From Vermiculatibacterium agrestimuris (GTDB lineage: Bacteria; Bacillota; Clostridia; Oscillospirales; Oscillospiraceae), in the NCBI RefSeq assembly GCF_943193085.1, contig NZ_CALPCU010000001.1:124001-188000 (forward strand): 64,000 nt of DNA, given 5' to 3'. Shown here one piece after another: positions 24,484 to 32,357 of the stretch. Within the stretch, counting starts at the first letter, position 1. Each line of letters starts with the position of its first letter. A model generated the notes under the pieces. That model was given only the letters and a program-made list of their open reading frames with translations, made no database searches and was not told where the DNA came from. Made by a program: the position numbers and the translations under genes.

Positions 24484-25023
24484 ATGCTATCGGGAAAAAT
24501 ATTAGAAGCACAACGTGGAAATCAAAACTGCATGCTTGATCTTATCAGGACTTTTCAACAGCTACTGCACAAGTATGCATATAAACTTCATTACGAAGAT
24601 GCTTTCAGCGATCTGGTAATTTCCCTTATCGAAGTTATTTACAAAATAAAAATCGAAGATTTCTCAGAAACAGGTGATGGTGCCCTTGTCAATTATATTA
24701 CACAGAGCATCAATCATACTTATTTTAAATTATCAAAACGAGCAAACATACTCTCTTCTAAAGAGCAGCATGTCAGCGATCTAACAGAGTCACAGCAATT
24801 CTATATGGAAAATGCTCCTGCTCCAGAAGAAGAACACTTATCTAAGTTTAAGTTAATGCTTTCTGGATGCAACCTAACAAATGCCGAAAAAGAGGTCATC
24901 ATTAAGTTTTTCTTCTGGGAAACTTCGGTCAGTCAGATTGCCAAAGAAATGAAAGTATCTCGCCAAAATGTCAATCAGATTAAAAATCGCGCTATAAAGA
25001 AGCTCCGAAAAATATACAGCTAA
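24484..25023 (+). CDS. Short sigma-70 family factor
   Basis: 179 residues; ATG 24484 follows GGGAGTGAG. The N-terminal half (EAQRGNQNCMLDLIRTFQQL LHKYA, split here) looks like sigma region 2 helices. The C-terminal part is a good region 4 helix-turn-helix (LTNAEKEVIIKFFFWETSVS, QIAKEMKVSRQNVNQIKNRA). The size and the degenerate region 2 resemble the UviA/TcdR group of alternative sigma factors, which control toxin or bacteriocin genes in clostridia. That subgroup call is an inference. Confidence 0.65.
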   Translation: MLSGKILEAQRGNQNCMLDLIRTFQQLLHKYAYKLHYEDAFSDLVISLIEVIYKIKIEDFSETGDGALVNYITQSINHTYFKLSKRANILSSKEQHVSDLTESQQFYMENAPAPEEEHLSKFKLMLSGCNLTNAEKEVIIKFFFWETSVSQIAKEMKVSRQNVNQIKNRAIKKLRKIYS

Positions 25024-25160
25024 GTATAAATATGATATCAGTTTAACATAAATTATAGCGAAAATCAATACCCTTGGTATCTATTGATACCGAGGGTCTG
25101 TTTTTGCTTCTGAATATTTGATTATACTAAAAGTAAAAAGACATACCGGAGGTATTCTAA

Positions 25161-25493
25161 ATGATGTCAAGTGGTATTGGTAATTTTCTCCGTCAATACA
25201 GGCAGAATAATAATTTGAGCCGCGAATCTTTTGCGGAAATGCTGGATATAAGTGTGGCCTTTCTAGCGGCAATAGAACTTGGTACTAAAAAACCTGCATA
25301 TGATACTTTAATTAAAATTATCAATACTTTAAAAGTTTCTGCTGATGAGGCTTTAGGAACTGATAGTTATATTGGAAAAATAAATGATGCCACGGAACTC
25401 TCGGCAAAGTTGGATAAGCTAAATCCGCTCCATCGAGACTATGCGTCAGCAACATTAAAACTAATTGTAGAATATTTTTCAGATCTAGAATAG
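25161..25493 (+). CDS. XRE-family repressor-like protein
   Basis: 110 residues; GGAGGT precedes the ATG. An N-terminal helix-turn-helix of the Cro/CI type (IGNFLRQYRQNNNLSRESFA EMLDIS, split here) is followed by a short helical C-terminal part (ELSAKLDKLNPLHRDYASAT). It lies between two sigma factor genes and may control them. Confidence 0.78.
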   Translation: MMSSGIGNFLRQYRQNNNLSRESFAEMLDISVAFLAAIELGTKKPAYDTLIKIINTLKVSADEALGTDSYIGKINDATELSAKLDKLNPLHRDYASATLKLIVEYFSDLE

Positions 25494-25554
25494 TCAAAAC
25501 CAAAACCCGTTGTTTTTTAAATAGTGAAGTGTGTATAAAGAGGTGGAGTAGCAG

Positions 25555-26085
25555 GTGCATATAACAGACTTCATTTCAGACAAAATGAATTCTGATGATT
25601 CTAAGTTACTGGAAGAACTATATAGTTCGGAATATCAAAATCTGATTAACTATGCCGGATATATTTTATATAATTCAGATTATGTGGAAGATGTCGTGCA
25701 AGAAACCTTTGCTATTGCAGTTCAAAAGATAGCAGATTTGCAGAGCAGCAACAATCAGGTAGGATGGTTGTATCGTACTTTGCAAAATGTAGTTCGAAAT
25801 AAAAATAGAGATTTACAAAAGCCAAATAAAATTATCAGTAAGATAACCCAGTCTATGTTTGATCAGATTTTTCCAACGACAGCAGAATTTGAATCTAACA
25901 TACTATTTTATGAAAGCTATAAGCATCATCTAAGCGAAATAGATTGGACTTTGCTTTGTGAAAGATACTGTGATGGTTATCAGTATGAAGAATTGTCAAA
26001 ACGACATAATCTATCTGTGTCTGCATGTAAAATGCGCATACTCAGGGCAAAAAGTGTACTGCGCAAAGAAATTCAAAAGGATTAG
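25555..26085 (+). CDS. ECF-type sigma factor
   Basis: 176 residues from GTG 25555, behind GAGGTGG. Sigma region 2 is visible (LINYAGYILYNSDYVEDVVQ, ETFAIAVQKI, VGWLYRTLQNVVRNKNRDLQ) and region 4 (LCERYCDGYQYEELSKRHNL, SVSACKMRILRAKSVL). This is the RpoE-like ECF form. The gene just downstream encodes a single-pass membrane protein with a cytoplasmic N terminus, the usual anti-sigma design. Confidence 0.82.
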   Translation: MHITDFISDKMNSDDSKLLEELYSSEYQNLINYAGYILYNSDYVEDVVQETFAIAVQKIADLQSSNNQVGWLYRTLQNVVRNKNRDLQKPNKIISKITQSMFDQIFPTTAEFESNILFYESYKHHLSEIDWTLLCERYCDGYQYEELSKRHNLSVSACKMRILRAKSVLRKEIQKD

Positions 26086-26145
26086 AAAAAATTGTGACGT
26101 ATCCATTTATATCTTACATACCTTAATGAGAGGAGGACGCTCACT

Positions 26146-27009
26146 TTGCACGGTAGTGGAACCCCACAAGACAAAGACATAAACGATTTCACTCAAATAA
26201 GTAGCGCCGATCTGAGATCTATTCTCCGTGAAGACCTAAATAGTGCAGAGCCTGACAGATTATCAGTAGACGAAATAAAGATTATTGTTGGGCTATTAAA
26301 ACAGAGGGAGGATGATGAGTTTAATTTCGAATCAAATGACACGATTATTCAGGATAGAATAACTGCGGAAGAATCCAAAAATGGAGCAAAACAGAAATCT
26401 GTTGTTACTCGGAAGCGCGTTTTTGTGCGAATCACCGCTGCAGTTATTTGTACACTTTTAATTAGAATTGTAACCGTATTTGCTTATGAGATAGATATAG
26501 TGTCTATTTTCAAATCATGGACACAAGAACTATTTCAGGTCAATTATTCAGGAGAAGTCGAATCAAGTACGTGCACCCAAAATGGATCTACCGATGAAAT
26601 GGCACTCCAATCATGTGATTCTGCAAGTGAAGTGTTGTCTGTCCTTGGAGTTGCTCAGCCTCTCTTACCATCATGGATTCCAAGTGACTATTCTCTATTA
26701 GAGTTCCAAGTAAATGTTCATTCGGATCGCACAACGATATATGAATATTACCAATCCTCAGATCAAATTGGAGGATTTTCTATCCAAATCAATCTCTATG
26801 ACCATTTGCCAGAGAATGAATCTAGTTGGTATCAAAAAGACAGTTCTCCTGTGGATGAATTTATTGTGGGAGGAGTTAGCCATTATATTATGTCTAACTT
26901 AGGTGATTATACTGCTGTCTGGACAGTTGAGAACTACGAATGCTCCATTAGCGGCAATATTAGCGTTGATACTCTCAAAAAAATGATTGAATCGATTTAT
27001 AATCAGTAG
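26146..27009 (+). CDS. Anti-sigma-like membrane protein (DUF4367 type)
   Basis: 287 residues from TTG 26146, with GAGGAGG upstream. About 95 N-terminal cytoplasmic residues precede one transmembrane helix (VRITAAVICTLLIRIVTVFA); the extracellular part contains an OmdA/DUF4367-like domain (LPSWIPSDYSLLEFQVNVHS, NLGDYTAVWTVENYECSISG). This layout, directly after an ECF sigma gene, fits a membrane anti-sigma factor with a sensor domain. The N-terminal sigma-binding motif is not conserved enough for me to name. Confidence 0.68.
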   Translation: MHGSGTPQDKDINDFTQISSADLRSILREDLNSAEPDRLSVDEIKIIVGLLKQREDDEFNFESNDTIIQDRITAEESKNGAKQKSVVTRKRVFVRITAAVICTLLIRIVTVFAYEIDIVSIFKSWTQELFQVNYSGEVESSTCTQNGSTDEMALQSCDSASEVLSVLGVAQPLLPSWIPSDYSLLEFQVNVHSDRTTIYEYYQSSDQIGGFSIQINLYDHLPENESSWYQKDSSPVDEFIVGGVSHYIMSNLGDYTAVWTVENYECSISGNISVDTLKKMIESIYNQ

Positions 27010-27031
27010 TAAAACATGGGGGGTATTTATC

Positions 27032-27520
27032 GTGAAAAGATACTTTTTTGTATTCTTAATGACCCTGTTCACTTTTTCTCTCCTTATGCAAAATGCGGCT
27101 GCCGCTGAAATTGTAACCGCTCATGCAATCGAAGATTGTAATAACTATATTTCTGATGGCATCGTTCCTTATGCCAGTCTTTATCTTAAGGCACAAAAAG
27201 CATGGTGTAGTACATCTTCAGGCGGAAAGATTGAAATTCACTTTCAGGTAACTGCAAAATCAAGAATGAGTTCTGTTGGTGCAAAAGACATATATGTTTA
27301 TGAGAAGAGAAATGGTGCATGGGTGGAAGTAAAACATTATTCTAGTAGTAGCACGACAGGTATGCTCAAATCAAACACTAGTTTCTGTGACAGTAGTGTA
27401 ACATTTACCGGAACTATTGGTAAAGAATATAAAGCAATCGTAACTGCATACGCCGGGAATAGCTCATCTGAATCTGATTCTATTGATGTCGAAACATCCG
27501 CAGTAACGGCAAAGAGATAA
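27032..27520 (+). CDS. Small secreted protein (DUF6147-like)
   Basis: 162 residues from GTG 27032, with GGGGGG upstream; an ATG at 26987 would overlap the previous gene and add residues before the signal peptide. The signal peptide is VKRYFFVFLMTLFTFSLLMQ, then NAAAA. The mature part (DGIVPYASLYLKAQKAWCST; GGKIEIHFQVTAKSRMSSVG) is a beta-rich domain with two cysteines, similar to small secreted Clostridia proteins labelled DUF6147. It follows the anti-sigma-like gene and may be the regulated output. A strong terminator closes the unit. Confidence 0.68.
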   Translation: MKRYFFVFLMTLFTFSLLMQNAAAAEIVTAHAIEDCNNYISDGIVPYASLYLKAQKAWCSTSSGGKIEIHFQVTAKSRMSSVGAKDIYVYEKRNGAWVEVKHYSSSSTTGMLKSNTSFCDSSVTFTGTIGKEYKAIVTAYAGNSSSESDSIDVETSAVTAKR

Positions 27521-27583
27521 TGTATCTCTTGTAGTAAGTTATGCTACACAAAAGAGTAAGATAGCTCTAGAATCTAGTTAAAA

Positions 27584-27618
27584 TAAGAGCGGCAATCTGA
27601 TGTTGATTGCCGCTCTTA
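27584..27618 (+). terminator. Rho-independent terminator of the sigma/secreted protein cluster
   Basis: A perfect 14-bp inverted repeat (TAAGAGCGGCAATC/GATTGCCGCTCTTA) with a 7-base loop about 65 bases after the secreted protein gene. Confidence 0.7.
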
Positions 27619-27739
27619 CCGCTAAAAAATCCAAATTTACAACGAATACCTTTTGCATATCATAATACATATATATCTTAAGTTTGATCTATATACTTAA
27701 CCATGCTAGTTCAGAAAAATTGGAGACAAATAGTGTAGT

Positions 27740-28168
27740 ATGGAAGAAATTATCGTTATACGAACATCTGATCCACGCGGGGATATATTTCAATCTATCA
27801 TAAATATATTAAACAATGAGAATATTAAGATATTTCACGCTGCTGAACCTGCTGATATGGTTTTGAGCTTAGGTGATATCACAATATTCCCAGAACGGCG
27901 GCAAGTATTTAAAGCGGAAAAAGAAATTCACTTAAACTATGGTGAATTTTCAATTCTCCACTGTATGGCGCAATCGCCTGGGCAAGTATTTAGCCGTGAA
28001 CAGCTTTATCATGCCGCATGGTCTGAAGATTATGAGTTAGGCACCAATACAGTCGATAATACTATTTGGCGATTAAGAAACAAGCTTGAGAATGACCCTA
28101 AGCATCCTATATACATTAAAACTGTTTTTCGTGTAGGATATAAGATAGAATTGCCATTAAAATTGTAA
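27740..28168 (+). CDS. OmpR/PhoB-type winged-helix protein without receiver domain
   Basis: 142 residues. The C-terminal 95 residues are a full OmpR-type DNA-binding domain (LNYGEFSILHCMAQSPGQVF, SREQLYHAAWSEDY, TVDNTIWRLRNKLENDP, VFRVGYKIELP). The N terminus (about 40 residues) is too short for a receiver domain and lacks the phospho-acceptor motif. No histidine kinase is adjacent. It may be a truncated or free-standing regulator of the inserted segment. Confidence 0.78.
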   Translation: MEEIIVIRTSDPRGDIFQSIINILNNENIKIFHAAEPADMVLSLGDITIFPERRQVFKAEKEIHLNYGEFSILHCMAQSPGQVFSREQLYHAAWSEDYELGTNTVDNTIWRLRNKLENDPKHPIYIKTVFRVGYKIELPLKL

Positions 28169-28325
28169 AAAGTCATTCTATTTTAAGTGAATTTTACATT
28201 TTTTAATGAAACCCTGATGAATTTCCTATGATAGATTCTGATTGTGGTAGTTGACTTCTCCCTTGGAAAAGCTAGATAAGGCTAATGAGCAAATATAAAA
28301 TCAGAATCTTATATATCCAATGTTT

Positions 28326-28362
28326 AAGGCGGCCTTATCTTTAGATAAGGGTCGCCTTTTTT
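28326..28362 (+). terminator. Rho-independent terminator
   Basis: The inverted repeat AAGGCGGCCTTATCT/AGATAAGGGTCGCCTT (one mismatch pair) is followed by a run of TTTTTT. It lies at the right edge of the AT-rich segment. Confidence 0.75.
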
Positions 28363-28796
28363 AAATAGCGCAGATCAGACCGCCAATACCTCTTTAAACT
28401 TTAGCACTTACAATTAGAGATAATCACAAAGGCGGTAGCGTAAAACTGCCACATTAATGGAAGAAAGGGGATGATGCCAACCGCCTGTGTGCCGTCCGCA
28501 TAACAGCGGACAAGGAGTAACAATGCTATGGATCAGAAAATCCACAGCATTGAGAAGTTGCTTTTTGTCCCACATCAACGACACACGGCTTTCAATGGAC
28601 AACTTTCAATAGGCGTTGGTCAGCGTTTTTGTGCGCGAGAGTTTGCCCCAAGTGGGGACAAACCTCCGCCTTCCGGTGCTGCTGGCCTTGTTGGACTTCT
28701 CAATGCACATATCCAGGAAGCGGCTGATTTTGTATCCCAATACAAAGTCAGCCGCTTTCATTTAAGGCTCCCTGGACAAAGAATCAGGGGGCCGCC
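28363..28796. other. Non-coding stretch before the sigma-like gene
   Basis: The GC-rich ICE composition resumes here at about 28,430. I see no convincing gene: an open frame from 28,528 has no ribosome site and reads through low-similarity sequence. The stretch probably contains the promoter of the sigma-like gene, and short inverted repeats such as GCGGTAGCGTAAAACTGCC. Confidence 0.4.
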
Positions 28797-28832
28797 ACCT
28801 CCGATTTGTTTTCTAAAAAATAAATCGGAGGT
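28797..28832 (+). promoter_or_regulatory. Hairpin sequestering the ribosome site of the sigma-like gene
   Basis: A perfect 11-bp inverted repeat (ACCTCCGATTT at 28797-28807, AAATCGGAGGT at 28822-28832) with a 14-base A/T-rich loop. The right arm contains the CGGAGGT ribosome site for TTG 28840, so folding would hide it. The same design recurs upstream of the first recombinase at 30,642. Confidence 0.6.
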
Positions 28833-28839
28833 AAGAAAA

Positions 28840-29349
28840 TTGTATAATTACCGCAAAAGCGACTATGCAATAAATAAAAACAGCCCTAACATCGTTTATC
28901 GCTTTCATAATGAAATCATAGAAATCACGCTGGAGGATTATTTGGAGGAGAACCCTGACAAAACGGAACATGACTTTGCAGAGCTGAAAGCCCAGTCTGA
29001 TCAAATCTACTATGAGCAGGATCGGGCGGAGAGCGCCCAGACCCGAAAAGATGACTCTCTTACCGGCCTGGAAGAAAGTAAAGTCTGTGCCACTCGCCCT
29101 TTGGATGAGGAGTGGGAGGAAAAACTGACTGAATTTCGAAACCGCTTATGTGCACGGAAAGCGTTTGAACAACTCTTTGAGGCGGATGTACTTACAGAAA
29201 TTCAAAAGCGGAGGTTCTGTCTGTATATTTTTAGGGGTCTGTCCACCCGGCAGATCGGCAGGCTGGAAGGGACAAGCCATCAGGCGGTTGCCAAATCCCT
29301 GAACCTTGCCATCGAAAAATTGAAAAAATTTTTTGCGGAGCAGGGTTGA
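28840..29349 (+). CDS. Sigma-70-like ICE regulator
   Basis: 169 residues from TTG 28840, eight bases after GGAGGT. The N-terminal third is short and polar (LYNYRKSDYAINKNSPNIVY). The C terminus has a sigma region 4-type helix-turn-helix (EIQKRRFCLYIFRGLSTRQI, then GRLEGTSHQAVAKSLNLAIE). Such proteins are frequent in Clostridia ICEs near the integrase end and probably act as transcription activators. Folding of the upstream hairpin should restrict its translation. Confidence 0.7.
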   Translation: MYNYRKSDYAINKNSPNIVYRFHNEIIEITLEDYLEENPDKTEHDFAELKAQSDQIYYEQDRAESAQTRKDDSLTGLEESKVCATRPLDEEWEEKLTEFRNRLCARKAFEQLFEADVLTEIQKRRFCLYIFRGLSTRQIGRLEGTSHQAVAKSLNLAIEKLKKFFAEQG

Positions 29350-29884
29350 CACTCCCACGGTTTCAGGACGATGGGTGAAAGGAGTTCTTTCTGAACCTCC
29401 CCTTTCGCCTGTTCCTTGACAACCGCATACTCATTCATCGGTAACTTCCCCTTTGCCAGTGCGATGAGCAAAAGCCGATTCAGAAGCCGCGCCATGAGGT
29501 ACGGCACGGATGAGCAGATCCCACCTACTTTCTTTCATTGGTCTTGCTGTCATCCTGCCTATATGAGCGAGAAACGGCGGTCTGTAAAAACCGGGCAGCT
29601 CCCGGCGCGGCCATGACCGGCAAAGGGTACAATGGTACTCCTGTCCAGCCACAGCCCTGCCTGACCGCAGGATCACGCAATGGGGACAGCTCGGAGAGAT
29701 CCTCGGAGGGGTGAGATTCCCGTGGGCCGGTTCGCTGCTGGCCGCTGATGACTTCCCATGTGCGGGGTGTCGAGGACAAATAGCACAATGAAAGAAAACA
29801 GATTGGAAAATTTCGCCGGACGCGGGGCGGGCCTTTCGGGGCCTGCCCTGTTTCCGGCTTACTTATATTCAGGAGGTCATTCTT
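29350..29884. other. Stretch with a possible broken small reverse gene
   Basis: No forward gene is convincing. On the minus strand, two frames join end to end: MTARPMKESRWDLLIRAVP (about 29,560-29,500) and then YLMARLLNRLLLIALAKGKL (to about 29,440) with a VVKEQAKGEVQKELL continuation. This suggests a small gene with a one-base frameshift, or chance. The region before the toxin gene contains AGGAGG and a GC-rich imperfect hairpin at about 29,820-29,855. Confidence 0.3.
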
Positions 29885-30244
29885 ATGCGGCGAAAGGCGA
29901 TCCGGCGCGGCGCTTTGTTCTATGCCGACCTGGACCCGGTGATTGGCTCAGAACAGGGCGGAACGCGCCCTATCCTCATTCTCCAAAATGATGTGGGAAA
30001 CTATTTCAGCCCTACCGTGGTGGCGGCGGCCATCACCAGCCGAAGGGATAAGACCCACCTTCCTACCCATGTTTTGTTGGAGGATGTGCCGGGCCTTGCC
30101 CCTACCTCCCTGCTGCTGTTGGAGCAGATACGGACGGTTGACCGCCGGAGACTGCGGGGATATATCGGGCAGATCAGCAAGAAAAAAATGAAGGAGATCG
30201 ACACAGCCCTGGCAATCAGCGTGGGTCTGCGTTCTCTGGCATAG
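29885..30244 (+). CDS. MazF/PemK-family endoribonuclease toxin
   Basis: 119 residues; AGGAGGT precedes the ATG. The N terminus RRGALFYADLDPVIGSEQGG TRP (split here) is the MazF signature with the RNA-binding loop and TRP motif; ILQNDVGNYFSPTVVAAAIT and LLLEQIRTVDRRRL complete the fold. MazF toxins cut single-stranded RNA at short motifs. No MazE-like antitoxin gene lies immediately upstream; the gene downstream (30,295) is unrelated to MazE. It may act as an ICE stabilisation factor or as a housekeeping-like EndoA copy. Confidence 0.88.
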   Translation: MRRKAIRRGALFYADLDPVIGSEQGGTRPILILQNDVGNYFSPTVVAAAITSRRDKTHLPTHVLLEDVPGLAPTSLLLLEQIRTVDRRRLRGYIGQISKKKMKEIDTALAISVGLRSLA

Positions 30245-30294
30245 GACAGGCGCCCTTCTGAATAGATTGGTAGAGGCAGAAAGGAGGAACCTGT

Positions 30295-30558
30295 TTGAAA
30301 TCACTCACGCTTGCAGAGCTTGATACGCTCTCCGCCGTTGATATTAAGACGGTCGATCCAGAACAGCTTGTCGATATTCGGGATATATCCATCCACACAG
30401 AACTTCCAAGAGAGGAACGGGTGCTGGACTTCATCCGCCAGATCCGCAACCCCTACTGCTTCCGCCACGGAAAGATCGTCGTGAAAATCGGCTTTTCCGA
30501 GGCGGCCAAGGAAACCACAATGGAGGAACAATTTGAAAGCTATCTCCGTACCCTGTAA
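30295..30558 (+). CDS. Small conserved ICE protein (DUF6870-like)
   Basis: 87 residues from TTG 30295, with AAGGAGG upstream. The central motif (EERVLDFIRQIRNPYCFRHG) and the end (VVKIGFSEAAKETTMEEQFE) are typical of a small conserved protein carried next to serine recombinases in Clostridia elements. Function unknown; it could be the partner of the MazF-like toxin only by position. Confidence 0.65.
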   Translation: MKSLTLAELDTLSAVDIKTVDPEQLVDIRDISIHTELPREERVLDFIRQIRNPYCFRHGKIVVKIGFSEAAKETTMEEQFESYLRTL

Positions 30559-30591
30559 ATCCCTGACACGAATGGAACCGAAAAAAACACC

Positions 30592-30620
30592 TGGACACTG
30601 ACTGTGCCCTGCTGTATAAT
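30592..30620 (+). promoter_or_regulatory. Sigma-A promoter of the recombinase operon
   Basis: TGGACA (30592-30597) and TATAAT (30615-30620) at 17-base spacing, 70 bases before the recombinase start. Transcripts would begin near 30,627, just before the ribosome-hiding hairpin. Confidence 0.7.
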
Positions 30621-30641
30621 AGAAATCGGACAAAACTCGCA

Positions 30642-30682
30642 CTCCAATCGTTGTTGGGACTGACAAACAAAACGATTGGAGG
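30642..30682 (+). promoter_or_regulatory. Hairpin sequestering the ribosome site of the first recombinase
   Basis: A perfect 11-bp inverted repeat (CTCCAATCGTT at 30642-30652, AACGATTGGAG at 30671-30681) whose right arm carries TTGGAGG, the ribosome site for ATG 30690. Alternatively these arms could be a recombinase or regulator binding site. Confidence 0.6.
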
Positions 30683-30689
30683 CATTGTT

Positions 30690-32357
30690 ATGAAAAATTT
30701 GACCGCGCAGGCTGTTTATAACGCCGACATCTATCTCCGGCTGTCTGATGATGATGGAGATAAGCCGGAAAGCAACAGCATCAAGAATCAGCGGGAATTT
30801 ATCACGGAATTTTTGAAATCAATGCCAGAAATCCGCATCCATGCCGAGAGGAAGGATGACGGGTTTAGTGGCGTTGATTTTTTTCGTCCTGGGATTCAGG
30901 AAGTCTTACAGGATGTGCGTTCCGGCGCAGTCAACTGCGTCGTGGTAAAAGACCTGTCCCGTTTGGGGCGCAACTATATTGAAACCGGAAAGGTCTTACA
31001 GGAGTTTGCAGACCACGGGGTACGGTTCATCGCCATTAACGACGGCTACGATACCGCCAACGCACAGGGGCAGGCCAGCACCATCCTGCTGCCTATCAAA
31101 AACCTGATGAACGATTCTTACAGCCGGGATATTTCGGTGAAAATCCGCAGCCATTTGGAGGTCAAGAAACGAAAGGGTCAGTTTGTAGGGGCGTTTGCCG
31201 CCTACGGCTATCTGAAATCACCGGACGACAAAAATCAGCTTGTGGTGGACGATTACGCCGCCGAGGTGGTGCGGGATATTTTCCGCTGGAAGCTGGAAGG
31301 AATGAGCCAGCAGGGGATCGCTGACCGGCTGAACGCCGATGGGGTCCTCTCTCCCTCAGAATACAAGCGTTCCCTGGGGATGAAATATATCTCCGGCTTC
31401 AAGAGCAACCCGCAGGCCAAGTGGTCGGCGGTAGCGGTTGGGCGCATCCTGAAGAACCCCCTCTATATCGGTGTGATGGTTCAGGGAAAGACCGGGCGGC
31501 CAAATTATAAAATCAAGAAGCTGATGGAGAAACCGGAGGACGAGTGGATCAGGGTCCCCGGCGCCCATGAGCCGATCATCAGCGAGGTGGATTTTCGTAC
31601 CGTGAGCGGACTGCTGCGCCGGGATACCAGAATCGCCGTACAGAAAAAGACGGTCTATCCCTTTTCGGGACTTTTGTTCTGCGCCGACTGCAAGCAGAAC
31701 ATGATCCGCAAGACCGTTCCGGCAGGCGGGAAAAAATATTTTTACTACTCCTGTTCCACCAACCGGGCGGACAAAACCGCCTGCACCACCCATAATATCA
31801 GTGAGGCCCTGCTGATGGATGCGGTTCGTGACTGTATCCACGCTCACATGGAAACGGTGCTTAATATTGAGAAAACCCTGCAATTCATCGCCGCCCTCCC
31901 CGCAGAGGACATGGAGGCCAGAAAGATCGACCGGCAGCTTGAAAAGCTGAAAGCCGATTATGAACAGACCATGCGGTTCAAAATGTCCGCTTATGAGAAG
32001 TTCGTGGACCATCTGCTGAATGAAGATGAGTTCAAGCAGTATCAGCGGATTTACACGGAAAAGTGTGAGGCGATTGCGGCGGCCATCAGCAAGCGGCAGG
32101 AGGAATTGGACGCCATTGTGCGGGCGGGTTCCCCGCAGGGGGAATGGATCGCCCATTTCAAGTCCTTCCGTCATGTGGATGTGATGGAGCGCAAAATCCT
32201 GGTGAAAATCATCGACCGCATCTATGTCTATGAAGGGAACCGAATTGAGATCATTTTTAAGTACCAGAATGAGTACAGGGCGGCGGCAGCCTATATCGAA
32301 CAGTATATGGAGCGTCAGGCGACGCAGGCAGCCTCCACGGTAAAGGAGGCGGTGTAA
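30690..32357 (+). CDS. Large serine recombinase 1
   Basis: 555 residues from ATG 30690. The N-terminal resolvase domain contains the catalytic serine in YLRLSDDD and the VVKDLSRLGRNYIE helix region. It is followed by the recombinase domain (GMSQQGIADRLNADGVLSPS), a zinc ribbon (LLFCADCKQNM, then CSTNRADKTACTTH) and a coiled coil (RQLEKLKADYEQTMRFKMSA). Such enzymes cut and join attachment sites of ICEs. It is the first of three tandem homologues, four bases from the next by overlap of signals. Confidence 0.93.
   Translation: MKNLTAQAVYNADIYLRLSDDDGDKPESNSIKNQREFITEFLKSMPEIRIHAERKDDGFSGVDFFRPGIQEVLQDVRSGAVNCVVVKDLSRLGRNYIETGKVLQEFADHGVRFIAINDGYDTANAQGQASTILLPIKNLMNDSYSRDISVKIRSHLEVKKRKGQFVGAFAAYGYLKSPDDKNQLVVDDYAAEVVRDIFRWKLEGMSQQGIADRLNADGVLSPSEYKRSLGMKYISGFKSNPQAKWSAVAVGRILKNPLYIGVMVQGKTGRPNYKIKKLMEKPEDEWIRVPGAHEPIISEVDFRTVSGLLRRDTRIAVQKKTVYPFSGLLFCADCKQNMIRKTVPAGGKKYFYYSCSTNRADKTACTTHNISEALLMDAVRDCIHAHMETVLNIEKTLQFIAALPAEDMEARKIDRQLEKLKADYEQTMRFKMSAYEKFVDHLLNEDEFKQYQRIYTEKCEAIAAAISKRQEELDAIVRAGSPQGEWIAHFKSFRHVDVMERKILVKIIDRIYVYEGNRIEIIFKYQNEYRAAAAYIEQYMERQATQAASTVKEAV

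Larger units (their letters stand above)
20574..28420. mobile_element. AT-rich segment inserted in the ICE
   Basis: Base composition changes visibly at about 20,575 (A/T-rich runs, codons ending in A/T) and returns to the GC-rich ICE style by about 28,430. Inside are a reverse-strand lysis cassette, an IS66 remnant, a lipoprotein gene and a regulatory gene cluster, none typical of the ICE core. I found no clear flanking direct repeat, so the ends are approximate, and the segment may be composite. Confidence 0.5.

Noticed and set aside
20574..28420. CRISPR array or tandem repeat in the AT-rich segment
   Set aside because: I looked for regularly spaced repeats and found only single hairpins and A/T runs.
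28528..28839. N-terminal extension of the sigma-like protein from ATG 28528
   Set aside because: It lacks a ribosome site, crosses the hairpin and its sequence is unlike a folded domain; TTG 28840 behind GGAGGT is a far better start.
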